Shown here: piece by piece, positions 8,244 to 18,226 of the stretch
Position numbering within the stretch: position 1 is the stretch's first letter
How the letters are laid out: each line of letters starts with the position of its first letter
NCBI RefSeq assembly: GCF_038005985.1
Contig: NZ_JBBOUI010000001.1
Span: 3,742,501-3,806,500, forward strand
Direction of reading: 5' to 3'
Source of the DNA: Solibacillus sp. FSL R7-0682
Lineage (GTDB): Bacteria; Bacillota; Bacilli; Bacillales_A; Planococcaceae
Length of the DNA stretch: 64,000 nucleotides
Made by a program: the position numbers and the translations under genes
Notes under the pieces: generated by a model
Seen by the model: only the letters and a program-made list of their open reading frames with translations
What the model was told of the DNA's origin: nothing
Databases searched by the model: none

Positions 8244-9221
8244 ATGAAATGGATTCGATACGCCTTATTTTTTGGGCTTCTATTGCTTTTAGTTGGCTGT
8301 GGAGATAAGGAATTGCAAGAAGTGAAGGTGGGTGAAGTAACACGTTCGATCTTCTATGCACCTCTTTATGTTGCAATCGAAGAAGGTTTTTTTGAGGAAG
8401 AAGGCTTAAATATCGGTTTGACGACCATCCCTGGTGGGGATAAAACGATGACTGCCCTACTTTCTGATGGAATCGACATCGCATTAATTGGCGCAGAAAC
8501 TTCGGTTTATGTAGCTGGGCAAAATCCAAATGATGTCGTTGTCAACTTCGCACAGCTTACTCAAACAGATGGGACGTTTTTAGTTGCCCGAGAAGAAGTA
8601 GAGAATTTTGATTGGACTATGCTGAATGGTAGTACATTTTTAGGGCAACGTGTTGGTGGAATGCCGCAAATGGCAGGGGAGTTTGTGTTAAAGAAACATG
8701 GAATTGACCCGCATAAAGATTTAACACTGATTCAAAATATTGATTTTGCTAATATTGCGAATGCCTTTGCATCTGGAACAGGGGATTATGTACAGCTTTT
8801 CGAACCCACTGCTAGCGTTTTTGAACAACAAGGTGTAGGGAAAATCGTGGCATCGTTCGGTGAGGAACTCGGCGAAATCCCTTATACTGGATTTATGACA
8901 AAAGAAAGTACTTTAGAAGATGAAGAGATGGTTAAAAACTTCACAAAAGCACTATACAAAGCCCAAATATGGGTATATGAGTCATCTGCTGCAGAAGTGG
9001 CAAAATCGATTGCCCCTTATTTTGAGGATACGGATCTTGCACTAATTGAAAAGGTCGTGACACGTTACCGAGATCAAGAATCCTATGCAAAGGATCCTAT
9101 TATTGACGAAGAGGAATTCCAAAATTTACTTGATGTAATGACCGAAGCTGGTGTACTTGATTATGAGGTAACTTACGGACAGCTCGTAAATCGGTCCATT
9201 GCTGATGCGGTTGTGAAGTAA
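8244..9221 (+). CDS. SsuA/TauA/NMT1-type substrate-binding lipoprotein
   Basis: A 325-residue lipoprotein that is the receptor of an ABC importer. The signal peptide has lipobox LVGC (Cys-19). The mature start, VKVGEVTRSIFYAPLYVAIEEGFFEEEGLN, is typical of the NMT1/SsuA-like family that binds sulfonates, taurine, nitrate or thiamine pyrimidine precursors. The substrate cannot be read from the sequence; I see no TPP riboswitch upstream and no sulfonate monooxygenase nearby. The ribosome site is GAAGGATGG before the ATG at 8244. It is the first gene of a three-gene importer, and its stop abuts the ATG of the ATPase. Confidence 0.85.
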   Translation: MKWIRYALFFGLLLLLVGCGDKELQEVKVGEVTRSIFYAPLYVAIEEGFFEEEGLNIGLTTIPGGDKTMTALLSDGIDIALIGAETSVYVAGQNPNDVVVNFAQLTQTDGTFLVAREEVENFDWTMLNGSTFLGQRVGGMPQMAGEFVLKKHGIDPHKDLTLIQNIDFANIANAFASGTGDYVQLFEPTASVFEQQGVGKIVASFGEELGEIPYTGFMTKESTLEDEEMVKNFTKALYKAQIWVYESSAAEVAKSIAPYFEDTDLALIEKVVTRYRDQESYAKDPIIDEEEFQNLLDVMTEAGVLDYEVTYGQLVNRSIADAVVK

Positions 9222-9980
9222 ATGACTTTCGTTGAGGGGCACCATATTGCACATCACTTTTTTAATGATCAAGGTGTAACGACCGCGCTTGAGGATGTTT
9301 CATTCGCCGCCGAGGAAGGTGAATTTATTTCCTTTATCGGTCCGAGTGGCTGTGGTAAATCCACATTACTTTCGATTATTGCTGGCCTAATTGAACCAAC
9401 TGCCGGTCAATTAACATTTACAACGCCATCAACGGAAATTGGCTATATGCTACAACAGGATTTTTTATTTCCTTGGAAAACGATTGAGGAGAACGTAGCA
9501 CTTGGGCTGACAATCAATCAAAAAGAGGATCCGGAAATTGTCCATTCATTACTTCAACAATTTGAACTTGCTCATACAGCGAAGCTTTATCCACCGCAAC
9601 TGTCAGGTGGGATGCGTCAACGTATTGCACTTGCCCGTACACTTGCAGTTAACCCAACATTACTACTCCTTGACGAACCATTTTCTGCACTCGATTTCCG
9701 TTCCAAATTAGCCCTAGAAAACTTCGTGTCAGAAACGTTAAAACGTTTCTCCAAAACAGCGATTTTAGTAACCCATGATATTGAAGAGGCGATTGCGATG
9801 AGTGATAAAATTTACTTATTTAGTAACCGCCCAGGCACAATTATTAAAACATTCATCGTCCCTAATGAAATTCGAAAGCTACTCCCTTTTGATGCGCGTA
9901 ACGCTGAACAATTTAAGCCATTATTCCAATCCATTTGGAAGGAGCTCGATGCGAATGGATCTTCAACTATTACAGGATGA
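9222..9980 (+). CDS. SsuB/TauB-type ABC importer ATPase
   Basis: A 252-residue ATPase with Walker A GPSGCGKST, Q-loop MLQQDFLFPW, signature LSGGMRQR, Walker B LLLLDEPFSALD and H-loop VTHDIEEAI. The FPWKT sequence after the Q-loop is the usual SsuB/TauB/ThiZ form. Its ATG follows the TAA of the binding-protein gene directly (TAAATG), and its last 32 bases overlap the permease gene, so the three genes form one translationally linked unit that powers uptake by the importer. Confidence 0.92.
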   Translation: MTFVEGHHIAHHFFNDQGVTTALEDVSFAAEEGEFISFIGPSGCGKSTLLSIIAGLIEPTAGQLTFTTPSTEIGYMLQQDFLFPWKTIEENVALGLTINQKEDPEIVHSLLQQFELAHTAKLYPPQLSGGMRQRIALARTLAVNPTLLLLDEPFSALDFRSKLALENFVSETLKRFSKTAILVTHDIEEAIAMSDKIYLFSNRPGTIIKTFIVPNEIRKLLPFDARNAEQFKPLFQSIWKELDANGSSTITG

Positions 9981-10755
9981 ATACAAACGAAAGCGAAAGC
10001 TAGAAAGCCGTAAAATCCGTTTGCTTCAATTGCTTCTACTTGTTGCACTCTTTGTCTTTTGGGAGCTGTCGACACGCTATCGACTGCTCGACCCGTTAAT
10101 ATTTAGTAGCCCTACTGCTGTCATTCAGCTATTTATCGCAAAAATATCAGATGGATCCCTATTCCCTCATGTCGTCGTTACCTTATTAGAAACGGTTGTC
10201 GGCTTTCTTCTAGGTACAATTCTCGGTACACTACTTGCGATTTTCCTTTGGTCATCCACAATGGTAGCCAAAGTAATGGATCCTTATTTAGTCGTCTTGA
10301 ATGCGATGCCAAAAGTGGCGATTGGACCAATTATTCTCGTTATTTTTGGACCGAATATCATGGCAGTGCTCGTCATGGGGATATTAATTTCTGTTATCAT
10401 ATCAACAATTGTCATTTTTTCTGCCTTCCAGCAGGTAAATGAAAACTATATAAAAGTAATGCGACTGTTTCATGCTACTAAACAGCAAACCTTTTGGCAT
10501 GTCGTTCTCCCTGCTTCGACACCGACAATTATTTCAACACTGAAAGTAAATGTTGGGTTAAGCTGGGTCGGTGTCATTGTCGGAGAGTTTTTAGTGTCTT
10601 CCAAAGGGCTCGGCTATTTAATTATCTCAGGCTTCCAAGTATTTAATTTTAACCTAGTTTTTCTTGCGCTACTCATGATTGTACTGCTCGCAACCTTCAT
10701 GTATAAAGTAGTCGATATTATCGAGCAAGTGCTTTTACGGCGATTCAATTTTTAA
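9949..10755 (+). CDS. SsuC/TauC-type ABC importer permease
   Basis: A 268-residue membrane permease partner of the preceding ATPase and binding protein. It has about six hydrophobic segments and the EAA-type loop VMRLFHATKQQTFWHVVLPAS...ISTLKVNVGLSWVGVIVGEF. I start at the ATG at 9949, five bases after GGAG and inside the ATPase gene. The longer frame beginning at 9802 would lie entirely within the ATPase gene. A strong terminator with a dispersed repeat follows the stop at once. Confidence 0.9.
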   Translation: MRMDLQLLQDEYKRKRKLESRKIRLLQLLLLVALFVFWELSTRYRLLDPLIFSSPTAVIQLFIAKISDGSLFPHVVVTLLETVVGFLLGTILGTLLAIFLWSSTMVAKVMDPYLVVLNAMPKVAIGPIILVIFGPNIMAVLVMGILISVIISTIVIFSAFQQVNENYIKVMRLFHATKQQTFWHVVLPASTPTIISTLKVNVGLSWVGVIVGEFLVSSKGLGYLIISGFQVFNFNLVFLALLMIVLLATFMYKVVDIIEQVLLRRFNF

Positions 10756-10885
10756 TGAGGCTCGGACAAAACCAAAACATCATTTTTCTCGAGTGAGAAA
10801 AATGATGTTTTTTTGTAATTGGTTTCCGTTGCGGGGGCGTGACGCCTGAGCCTGTTGTCTCAGGTGTCACGCTATTCCCCCTATA
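10756..10885. repeat. Dispersed repeat, copy 2
   Basis: Second copy of the element at 1860-2022. It shares GGACAAAAC, the ATCATTTTTCTC hairpin, GTAATTGGTTTCCGTTGCGGGG and the GTCACGCTATTCCCCC segment. Inside, GTGACGCCTGAG (10839-10850) pairs with CTCAGGTGTCAC (10859-10870). The right end differs from copy 1 and lacks the final AGGAGTCGCCCCTCC part. Confidence 0.75.
10774..10811 (+). terminator. Terminator of the SsuABC-like operon
   Basis: Perfect 17-bp stem (10774-10790 with 10795-10811), 4-base loop, then a T-run; head of repeat copy 2. Confidence 0.85.
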
Positions 10886-10980
10886 CGGTCCATTTCACTA
10901 CTTTTTTTCTTGCCGATAAAGATCCTTTGTTTTGAAGCCTGCGTTTAAAATGTCTACCAATCATTAATTTCAATAATTCC

Positions 10981-12111
10981 TTACAAATAAACAAATTTCC
11001 TTAACACCCATTCTACCGGGCCAATTGCAAAGCGTTTTGCATACCAGTTAGCCAGCATTAGCTGCAATATGAAAATAACAGTAGCTAGAGCAACACCAAG
11101 TGCTACTCCTAATTGTCCAAACATACCTAGACCGTAGCCATAAAAAATCATCGTACAAATAACTGATTGCATTAAGTAATTTGTGAGGGACATACGTCCA
11201 AGGTTAGCGAAAGATTTTGTCACTCGACGTTCCTTCATTAAATTAAATACCCACATAAATAAAGCGATATAGCCAATTGCTAGCACGTAGGTACCAGCTG
11301 TATAGAGCGCCTGCCCAATGAAATGATCCCAGTATAGCATTGATTTGAGTACTAACCCTAAAGGAACAAGCAACGATAACTGTTTGAAACGGTTTGTGTT
11401 ACCCTCAATGGCAGCAAAAAGATTTACTTTTCCAGATGCCATGCCTAACAATACAAATGGACCTACAATAACAAATGAAAAGATTGAAATAAAGCCAAGT
11501 ATAATTGGGATAAAGATTGCTAGAAGTAACAGCATGAAGCCCGTAAATTCTTCAAAATTACCAATACGATACTGCACAACTTCCCAATACGTCCCACTTG
11601 AATAAATTTCAGTCAATTCTGTCGTACTTGGTAATAACTGACTGAGCATACCCGTTTTTAATGCACCAAGTGGTATAAAAATAAGAATTAAAATACTTGC
11701 CCAAATAAGTAACGTACGTACCTTTCGTTTTATAAAAAGCATAAAAATGAGTAAACCTGAGCCATATGTTAATAAAATATCGCCATCCCATATAAGTGCG
11801 ATATGTAAGCCACCTAATACCATCAGCCCGATAGCTCTCCGCCATAAAGGTCCTCTTGTTTTTAGCTCACGATTTTCTAATGACCGAACAAATTGAATAA
11901 TACCGTAACCAAACATGAAACCAAAAATCGGATAAAACGAACCTTCTACTGCAATTTTTGTGAAATAAAATGCGAATTTATCCCACCATGTATCGGGTTG
12001 AATACTATCAAAAGTTATATTCCCATATTGAAAATGCAACATATTCGCCACTAAAATGCCAAACAGCGCAAAACCCCTTAACGCATCTAACCCTTCAATT
12101 CTTTTCTTCAT
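10981..12111 (-). CDS. DUF418 family membrane protein
   Basis: A 376-residue polytopic membrane protein of the DUF418/YeiB family. The N-terminal signature RIEGLDALRGFALFGILVANM is characteristic, and about ten hydrophobic helices follow. The C-terminal DUF418 part includes SLTNYLMQSVICTMIFYGYGLGMFG. The family is related to acyltransferase-like membrane proteins, but its biochemical role is not established. The start ATG at 12111 has the ribosome site GGAGGTGG. The gene is separate from its neighbours. Two small frames inside it are shadows. Confidence 0.88.
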   Translation of the reverse strand: MKKRIEGLDALRGFALFGILVANMLHFQYGNITFDSIQPDTWWDKFAFYFTKIAVEGSFYPIFGFMFGYGIIQFVRSLENRELKTRGPLWRRAIGLMVLGGLHIALIWDGDILLTYGSGLLIFMLFIKRKVRTLLIWASILILIFIPLGALKTGMLSQLLPSTTELTEIYSSGTYWEVVQYRIGNFEEFTGFMLLLLAIFIPIILGFISIFSFVIVGPFVLLGMASGKVNLFAAIEGNTNRFKQLSLLVPLGLVLKSMLYWDHFIGQALYTAGTYVLAIGYIALFMWVFNLMKERRVTKSFANLGRMSLTNYLMQSVICTMIFYGYGLGMFGQLGVALGVALATVIFILQLMLANWYAKRFAIGPVEWVLRKFVYL

Positions 12112-12203
12112 TTTCCACCTCCTCCCTATTATACGGAAGGAGGCATATTAAAGTTTCGTATTTTCATATTTAATAAGATGCAAGTTGCGATTCAACGTCT
12201 TGT

Positions 12204-13604
12204 TTATAATGTTGCGATAATTTTTTTCAGCCCGCTATCTAAAAATGGGATGCCTTCTTCTCGTCCCTCAAGCATCACAGAAAAGATGTACTGCTTCCCA
12301 CTATTTCCTATCAAATAACCTGACAGCGTGTTGACCTCGTGGATGTAGCCGGTCTTTGCAAAAATACGATTTTCATACTCCGACTCTAAAAATCGATCCT
12401 TTAGTGTGCCCCCAATTAATCGATCCGTATTACCAGCTACCGGTAAGGAATCGAAAAAAATATTAAAGTAGGCTTCCTTTTGTAGCTCAAACAGTAGCTT
12501 TGAAATTCCGTTAGAGGAAAGACGGATGCCATGCGAAAGTCCTGATCCATCCACAAATCGCCAATCTTCAATCTCAATTTGTTGTTCATCTAAATAGGCT
12601 TTTATAACACGAATCCCAGTTTCATAATCCCCAACACCATACTGAAGTTTCCCCATTGTTTTCGTGAATATATCTGCAATACTATTATTACTTAGCTTCA
12701 TAAAGATTGAAAAAATTTCACCCACTGTGCATGAGTTATGAGTATAAATAAGTTGCGCCTTTTGTGGTACAATCCCCGCTGCTACAACCTCGTCTTGTAA
12801 AAACTCAATACCCTCCCTTTCACAAATTCCCTTCCAAAGTTGGAGGGTGTTTTTTGTTGGATTTTGCATCGATACCCATACTTTTGCGTTCTCCTCCTGT
12901 GGTAAATTGCCTAAAATAACAATTTGATTTGTACCATTTCTTCGTCGAACTTCTAATGTATTTTCTTCGCCGGATGCAACGGTAATTGCTTCATTTGTAA
13001 TGTGCATGCCGCACAAGTCTGGAATAACGTTATAAGTAGGCTTTTCTCCTACGTTTTTAGGGATTGCAGTCACAATAATTGTGCTCGCATCAAAGTCTGA
13101 ATTCGGTGACATTGTAATCGCCGAAACACGTGCCCCGTAATAATGGGTCTCCCCCTCTTCATCAACTCCAGGGGGCAACGTATCCCCTGGAAAATACGAA
13201 TCATCCCCAACAAGTTGACCATCAATTTTTTCAATGCCGCGCTCTTTTAACACTTTCGCAAAATGCGTCAAATCCGCTTCACTTATCGTAGGATCTCCTT
13301 GACCTAACACATAAACATTGCCATTTAATACGCCATGATTTAAAGTACCATCCATAAAGAGTTGTGTTTTAAATCGGTATTTCTCCCCAAGTTTTGCGAG
13401 TGTAGCTGCACCCGAAAGAATTTTCATATTGGATGCCGGGCGCATTAAATGATCTCCACGGTATGTATATAAAATAGTACCTGTTGCCCGATCACGAATC
13501 GTAAGTGTTGCCTTATCTCCTCCTAAAATCGTTTCAACCGCTTCATCAATTGCTGCCAAGCTTTCGTCATTTAATGCGGGTGCCATGTCCGATATTTTCT
13601 CCAT
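12204..13604 (-). CDS. D-alanyl-D-alanine carboxypeptidase/endopeptidase, PBP4 (S13) family
   Basis: A 466-residue serine peptidase of family S13 (DacB/DacC type) that trims D-Ala or cleaves peptide cross-links in peptidoglycan. The three penicillin-binding motifs are visible: SxxK as SNMK (Ser-58, in RPASNMKILSG), SxN as SNN in MKLSNNSIADI, and KTG in FAKTGYIHEVNTLSGY. The start is clear, with AGGAGGGG before ATG. Unusually, the N-terminus MEKISDMAPALNDESLA shows no signal peptide or membrane anchor, although the substrate is outside the cell. The frame upstream offers no better start. A hairpin (13723-13752) lies on its upstream side and terminates the SLH gene. Confidence 0.88.
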   Translation of the reverse strand: MEKISDMAPALNDESLAAIDEAVETILGGDKATLTIRDRATGTILYTYRGDHLMRPASNMKILSGAATLAKLGEKYRFKTQLFMDGTLNHGVLNGNVYVLGQGDPTISEADLTHFAKVLKERGIEKIDGQLVGDDSYFPGDTLPPGVDEEGETHYYGARVSAITMSPNSDFDASTIIVTAIPKNVGEKPTYNVIPDLCGMHITNEAITVASGEENTLEVRRRNGTNQIVILGNLPQEENAKVWVSMQNPTKNTLQLWKGICEREGIEFLQDEVVAAGIVPQKAQLIYTHNSCTVGEIFSIFMKLSNNSIADIFTKTMGKLQYGVGDYETGIRVIKAYLDEQQIEIEDWRFVDGSGLSHGIRLSSNGISKLLFELQKEAYFNIFFDSLPVAGNTDRLIGGTLKDRFLESEYENRIFAKTGYIHEVNTLSGYLIGNSGKQYIFSVMLEGREEGIPFLDSGLKKIIATL

Positions 13605-13722
13605 ACTACCCCTCCTAATTTTTAGAATATACTGTTAATTTATTGTAGCAGAAAATTTGGTAGGTGGTTGAAGTTAGTTTGTAAGAGTAGTGGCTATTAA
13701 AATTGTAAAAGAAAGTAAACAA

Positions 13723-13752
13723 GGCTCTACACAGCCGGAGCAATGTAGAACC
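13723..13752 (-). terminator. Terminator of the SLH protein gene
   Basis: Minus strand: GGTTCTACA / TGTAGAGCC around a 12-base loop, followed by TTGTTT, 35 bases past the stop. Confidence 0.7.
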
Positions 13753-13786
13753 CACTTAATTATAAGGTTAAATTCGAAGTTCAATA

Positions 13787-16700
13787 CTAAAAGGTAATAT
13801 TTAAATCATTACTAATTGATCTATATTTAATTTGTGTTCCTTCATTATTTGCCCAAATAATATTACCATACTTATCTATAGTAAATATGAAAATATTGTT
13901 ACCTTTTGTAAATACAGGGGTGAAGTTTCCTGTTGGTGGCGGTGCTGTTAAATTAAGCGTAGCCTGTTTATCTGCAGGGGTATTCACTTGTGGTATCCCT
14001 GATCCGTACGCAAGAATATCATTATTTGGTGTATTCGGATTTTTGACTAAGTCCAGCACTAATTGCGGATTAACTGATGTTTTTGATGAATCTGTTACTG
14101 CATAATAGTAAGATTGATTTAATGTTAAATCTATATCTAAGTATACAATTGCTCGCATTGTATTCGATGCAGGGTAACTCACGGTACCAATATTTTTTCC
14201 AGTAAGAACAGCATCTTTAATCGTGCTTTGAACAAGGCCAGGCCAAGCATATTTACCAATATTATTTGTATCAAATCCGTTACGTCCTGCATAATCGTAA
14301 GCAATGTATTTATCATTCGGATCTTTTGTATCTAACATTGTCACCTTAATTGTCTGATTTGCAGTAATTAAATCCTTCGCTTTAATTACTAGTTTAGATT
14401 CTGAATTTGTTGTCGTCCCAACCGTATAACTTACAAATTTATAATCACTAGTAACATTACTTCCTGCACCATCTTCTATTTTTAAAATACTACTTAAATC
14501 AAATGTACCTGTTGCTGGGATTGAAGATTTATTATAAATCGATACATCCGCATCTGTTTTTCCTTCTTGACGCATAATTATTTCACTAAATGTAATCGTA
14601 AATGTTGAATCTGCATTATCGATTTCACCGTCGCGGTAAATAATTGCCTCATCAGATACTGTTGTTGGCGCACCTTTTCTAGACTTATCCGTAACAATTT
14701 TTGGTTTCGTTCCATCTGTATAGAATGTTGCCATCATTTTTTCACCATTTGGTTCAGTAGATGGGATTGGCGTAGAAGTCGTATCAGCACGATCAACAAG
14801 AGTAAAGTTTCCGAACGCATCAGATACAGCAATATACATACCATATTCTTCATGAGCTACTAGACCACTTACTTCTGGAGAAGGTGTTCCTTTCTCAAAA
14901 CTAATATCTCCTTTATAATTTGATCCCCCAAATGTTTTAAATGTATTTAAATCAGATACACTTGAAGGAAGAGGCTTTAATGTACCATCTGGATTGAAGT
15001 AAGTTTTATTAAAAGTCACCGTTCCATCTGGATTTTTATTATACTTTCGAATAGGAATAACATGTAAAAACCCTGCCTCATCAACCTTTAAGTTTACATT
15101 AACTCTATCATCAAACCCATTAACTGAAGTTACCTTATACTCTTCTACTAACGGTGGTTTTGTATCCGCTACCAATGGTATTGATTTAATTTCTGAAAGT
15201 TGGCCAGATCGATCCTTTAAAACCATATAAATTGAGTAACTAATAAATGGATTTAAATTGGCCGGTTTTGCAATCGGAGGCAATTCACTTTTTCCTAACT
15301 CGGCTGGTCCTTTTTGGTTACTTAAACTTCCTGCAGAAATTACATACTCTTTATTATTAAAGTTATCTAAGAACTTTCCAGATTGGGAAGCTAAGCTTGG
15401 ATCAAACTCATCTACAAAATCACGATTTGTAATCCCCTTAGCCGTAAAATCGTAATCCTTCGGTAAAATCATATAGTGATACGTACCAGCCTTATTCGTT
15501 TCAACTTCTACTAAATACTTATCTGTACCCGGTGTAAGTTTTGTAATATTTATTATAGGCTTTAAAGGGTCTTCGTGAATATATATTGCTTCATTACGTG
15601 GTACTGCATTATTCGGTATTGTGTCAACATTTTCAAAAGGATTCTCTGCCAAATCTTTTACACCTGGTAATACTGTTACTCGCAATGTATCACCCTTAAC
15701 AAAACCTGTTATCGATGGAATTGTTAGACGTACTTTTGGAGTGGGGCCACCAATATAAACTACTTCTGAAGGTTTAATTTCCTTTTGACCCGTTACGTTA
15801 ATAATACCTGTCCCTGATAAAACATAGTTATTAATATCTTCAGCTGTTTTTTTATCTAATTCCTCACTTACTGATAAATAAAAATAATTTTTATCAGTAT
15901 TGGTATTATCATAAGTAAGTGCTTTATCCGAAACGAATGGATTAATTTCATCTGGCCCCTCGGAAGTAATCAATATTTCTTCCACAAGTCGACCTTTATT
16001 TCCCGAATCATCAACCATAACTGCAAAGATTTGATATTTTTGGTTTGGTCGAATTTCTTCTAGGGCTGGTTTAACACCGTGTTTATATTCTGTAATTGTA
16101 ATAATCCCTGGGTCTGTCGCTTTACCATTACCCGTATGATTTTGAATAACATCATCTACTGTTGGTTTTGCTGCAGAAGTATCTGGACGAATATAGTAAT
16201 AGTAAGTTCCGGCTTCGCTTGGCGTAATTTTAAATTGCACACGTTTTCCACCAAACATTTTGTCGCCAGGCTCTAACTTCAATGTCGGCGGCTTACTATC
16301 TACCGTCTTAAAGTCTTTATCCTTTTTATTTGATACGTTATCTGCACCGTCAATGACAATGGCATAAATCGTATATTCTGTTAATGACTCTAAATCCGTT
16401 ACTTGGAACGTAACTGGCTCGTCCATGATGACTTTACCACTACCACTATGCTTTTTCCCGCCTGTTTTAATTTCATTAATTGATGGTGGCTTTAAGTCCG
16501 CTTTTTGCACAATATAATAGTACGTACCGTTTTCATTTGCAGTTAACGTCACATCCGCAACTGTCCCGCCCGCCTTAACATCTAATTGAAGAATTTCCGG
16601 AGATGTCACATCTGGAATCACCGTGTTATCAATTGGATCACGGTCCACTGGTTTACCATCCGAATCTTCAATCCATCCAATATTTGGATCATCTGTTTTA

Positions 16701-18226
16701 TAATCATCAAAAATATCATTAACCGTTTTTCCTGGTGGAATAATCGCATTGTCGATTATTACATGATCACCAATATTCGTATAGCCATTGCTATTTGTTA
16801 CGTAGTAGTATTCATACACACTATTTGTGTTAAAGAACACATTTTTTAACGTATTTTTGTATACGTATTTAATGTCGTTTTCGCCGAAGAACGTCACATT
16901 ATAATCCGTGTCAACATACATCGCATTGACATCTGCATAAAGCTCCATATTCGTAACATCACCATTCACTGTTAAACGGTCAATATCATAATTTGATTTA
17001 ACAAATGCACGATCACCTGAAATATATAAATTACGAATATCTGAGCTATCAAAATCAATGTATTGCTTAATATTCGCCATTCTCTCTTTGTATGGTTGTA
17101 AATGTGGTGGCTTGTTTGGATCTGGCTTGTCCTGTAACGTTTCATCATCGCTTGGATTTAAGAAATCTTCATTATTTGGTTCAGTTGGCTTATTCCAATC
17201 GATAAAACTGGCCATTGTACCAATACTTGCTACACGCACATTCTCAAGTGCTGCCAACGTGCGACGAGGCGCTGTTGCTACTTCAACACGACCCGTGAAA
17301 TTAATATTTTTGAAGCGTAAATAGCTACCATTAATAATTAATTCCCCTGCAAATGATGTATAACTCCCATCTAGCGCTAATAATCTAGATGATGTCCCGC
17401 TCGCATTAATCGTTAATTTCGAAATGTTTGTTAATGTTGTACCTGAATATGTACCTTCAATGAACGCACCCTTTAAAATATTTTTATTGGATGCATTTAA
17501 AATACTACGTAAATGCGGCGCAATTGTATGTGCAACTCCATTAATGTAAATTTTGTCACCAGTTACGTCCCCTACTGTATATGTTGGATTTCCACGATCG
17601 GCATTTTCAGCACGCCAAATAAATGTTGCCATTTGCCCACGAGTTACCGTTTTAAATGGCTCAAACGTAACGATCGAAGTCCCCTTTGTAATATTTAAAT
17701 CTAACATTGTTTGAATAAAATACGCATTCGGATGATCGCTCGAAACGTCCTTAAAGCCATGATTTAACTTCGTAGAAACGCCGAGCTTAAAGCCTAATGT
17801 TATAATCTTCGCCATTTGTGCACGGGTAATCGGCTCTTTTGGCTTAAATGTATTGTCTGGGAATCCATTAATTACCCCTGCTTCTACTAATGCCGCAATG
17901 TAACGATAATTCGAATTGCTCATTGGCACGTCTTTAAAACGAGGGTTTGATGGATTGGATATATTGACATTAAGCGTTTGTGCTAGCATTTTCGCTGCCT
18001 CTTCACGCGTAATTGCTTTATTTGGTTTAAATGTGCCGTCTGGATAACCGGATAAAATTTTACGGTTAACCAAATCCATGATCGGCTCAAAATAATCGGA
18101 ATTTGGATTTAAATCGCTAAATGAGTAAGCATTCGTTGGCTGCGGCAATGCTACAATGACACCACTCGCTGCTAAAACTGTTGCTACTGTAGCTTTTGAT
18201 AGCTTATGTGTTTTTTTCGAGTCCAT
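13787..18226 (-). CDS. Large SLH-domain cell-surface protein (S-layer-like)
   Basis: A 1479-residue secreted protein. Residues 1-33 are a signal peptide (KKTHKLSKATVATVLAA...PTNAYS). Three SLH repeats follow at about 35-85, 95-150 and 158-212, each with FkDv/SDL starts and the TREEAAKML, TRAQMAKII and TRGQMATFI motifs that bind the pyruvylated secondary wall polymer. Residues ~215-330 look like a beta-helix (LTNISKLTINASG, LIINGSYLRFKNINF). The rest is a string of Ig-like repeats with the recurrent core AGTYYYYI / NGTYYYIV / AGTYHYMI, plus late segments reading ADSTFTITFSEII as in SbsA-type Ig domains. The ribosome site AAAGGAGG precedes the ATG. It is probably a surface-layer or adhesion protein; it could also be a minor SLH protein rather than the main S-layer. 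Confidence 0.9.
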   Translation of the reverse strand: MDSKKTHKLSKATVATVLAASGVIVALPQPTNAYSFSDLNPNSDYFEPIMDLVNRKILSGYPDGTFKPNKAITREEAAKMLAQTLNVNISNPSNPRFKDVPMSNSNYRYIAALVEAGVINGFPDNTFKPKEPITRAQMAKIITLGFKLGVSTKLNHGFKDVSSDHPNAYFIQTMLDLNITKGTSIVTFEPFKTVTRGQMATFIWRAENADRGNPTYTVGDVTGDKIYINGVAHTIAPHLRSILNASNKNILKGAFIEGTYSGTTLTNISKLTINASGTSSRLLALDGSYTSFAGELIINGSYLRFKNINFTGRVEVATAPRRTLAALENVRVASIGTMASFIDWNKPTEPNNEDFLNPSDDETLQDKPDPNKPPHLQPYKERMANIKQYIDFDSSDIRNLYISGDRAFVKSNYDIDRLTVNGDVTNMELYADVNAMYVDTDYNVTFFGENDIKYVYKNTLKNVFFNTNSVYEYYYVTNSNGYTNIGDHVIIDNAIIPPGKTVNDIFDDYKTDDPNIGWIEDSDGKPVDRDPIDNTVIPDVTSPEILQLDVKAGGTVADVTLTANENGTYYYIVQKADLKPPSINEIKTGGKKHSGSGKVIMDEPVTFQVTDLESLTEYTIYAIVIDGADNVSNKKDKDFKTVDSKPPTLKLEPGDKMFGGKRVQFKITPSEAGTYYYYIRPDTSAAKPTVDDVIQNHTGNGKATDPGIITITEYKHGVKPALEEIRPNQKYQIFAVMVDDSGNKGRLVEEILITSEGPDEINPFVSDKALTYDNTNTDKNYFYLSVSEELDKKTAEDINNYVLSGTGIINVTGQKEIKPSEVVYIGGPTPKVRLTIPSITGFVKGDTLRVTVLPGVKDLAENPFENVDTIPNNAVPRNEAIYIHEDPLKPIINITKLTPGTDKYLVEVETNKAGTYHYMILPKDYDFTAKGITNRDFVDEFDPSLASQSGKFLDNFNNKEYVISAGSLSNQKGPAELGKSELPPIAKPANLNPFISYSIYMVLKDRSGQLSEIKSIPLVADTKPPLVEEYKVTSVNGFDDRVNVNLKVDEAGFLHVIPIRKYNKNPDGTVTFNKTYFNPDGTLKPLPSSVSDLNTFKTFGGSNYKGDISFEKGTPSPEVSGLVAHEEYGMYIAVSDAFGNFTLVDRADTTSTPIPSTEPNGEKMMATFYTDGTKPKIVTDKSRKGAPTTVSDEAIIYRDGEIDNADSTFTITFSEIIMRQEGKTDADVSIYNKSSIPATGTFDLSSILKIEDGAGSNVTSDYKFVSYTVGTTTNSESKLVIKAKDLITANQTIKVTMLDTKDPNDKYIAYDYAGRNGFDTNNIGKYAWPGLVQSTIKDAVLTGKNIGTVSYPASNTMRAIVYLDIDLTLNQSYYYAVTDSSKTSVNPQLVLDLVKNPNTPNNDILAYGSGIPQVNTPADKQATLNLTAPPPTGNFTPVFTKGNNIFIFTIDKYGNIIWANNEGTQIKYRSISNDLNITF

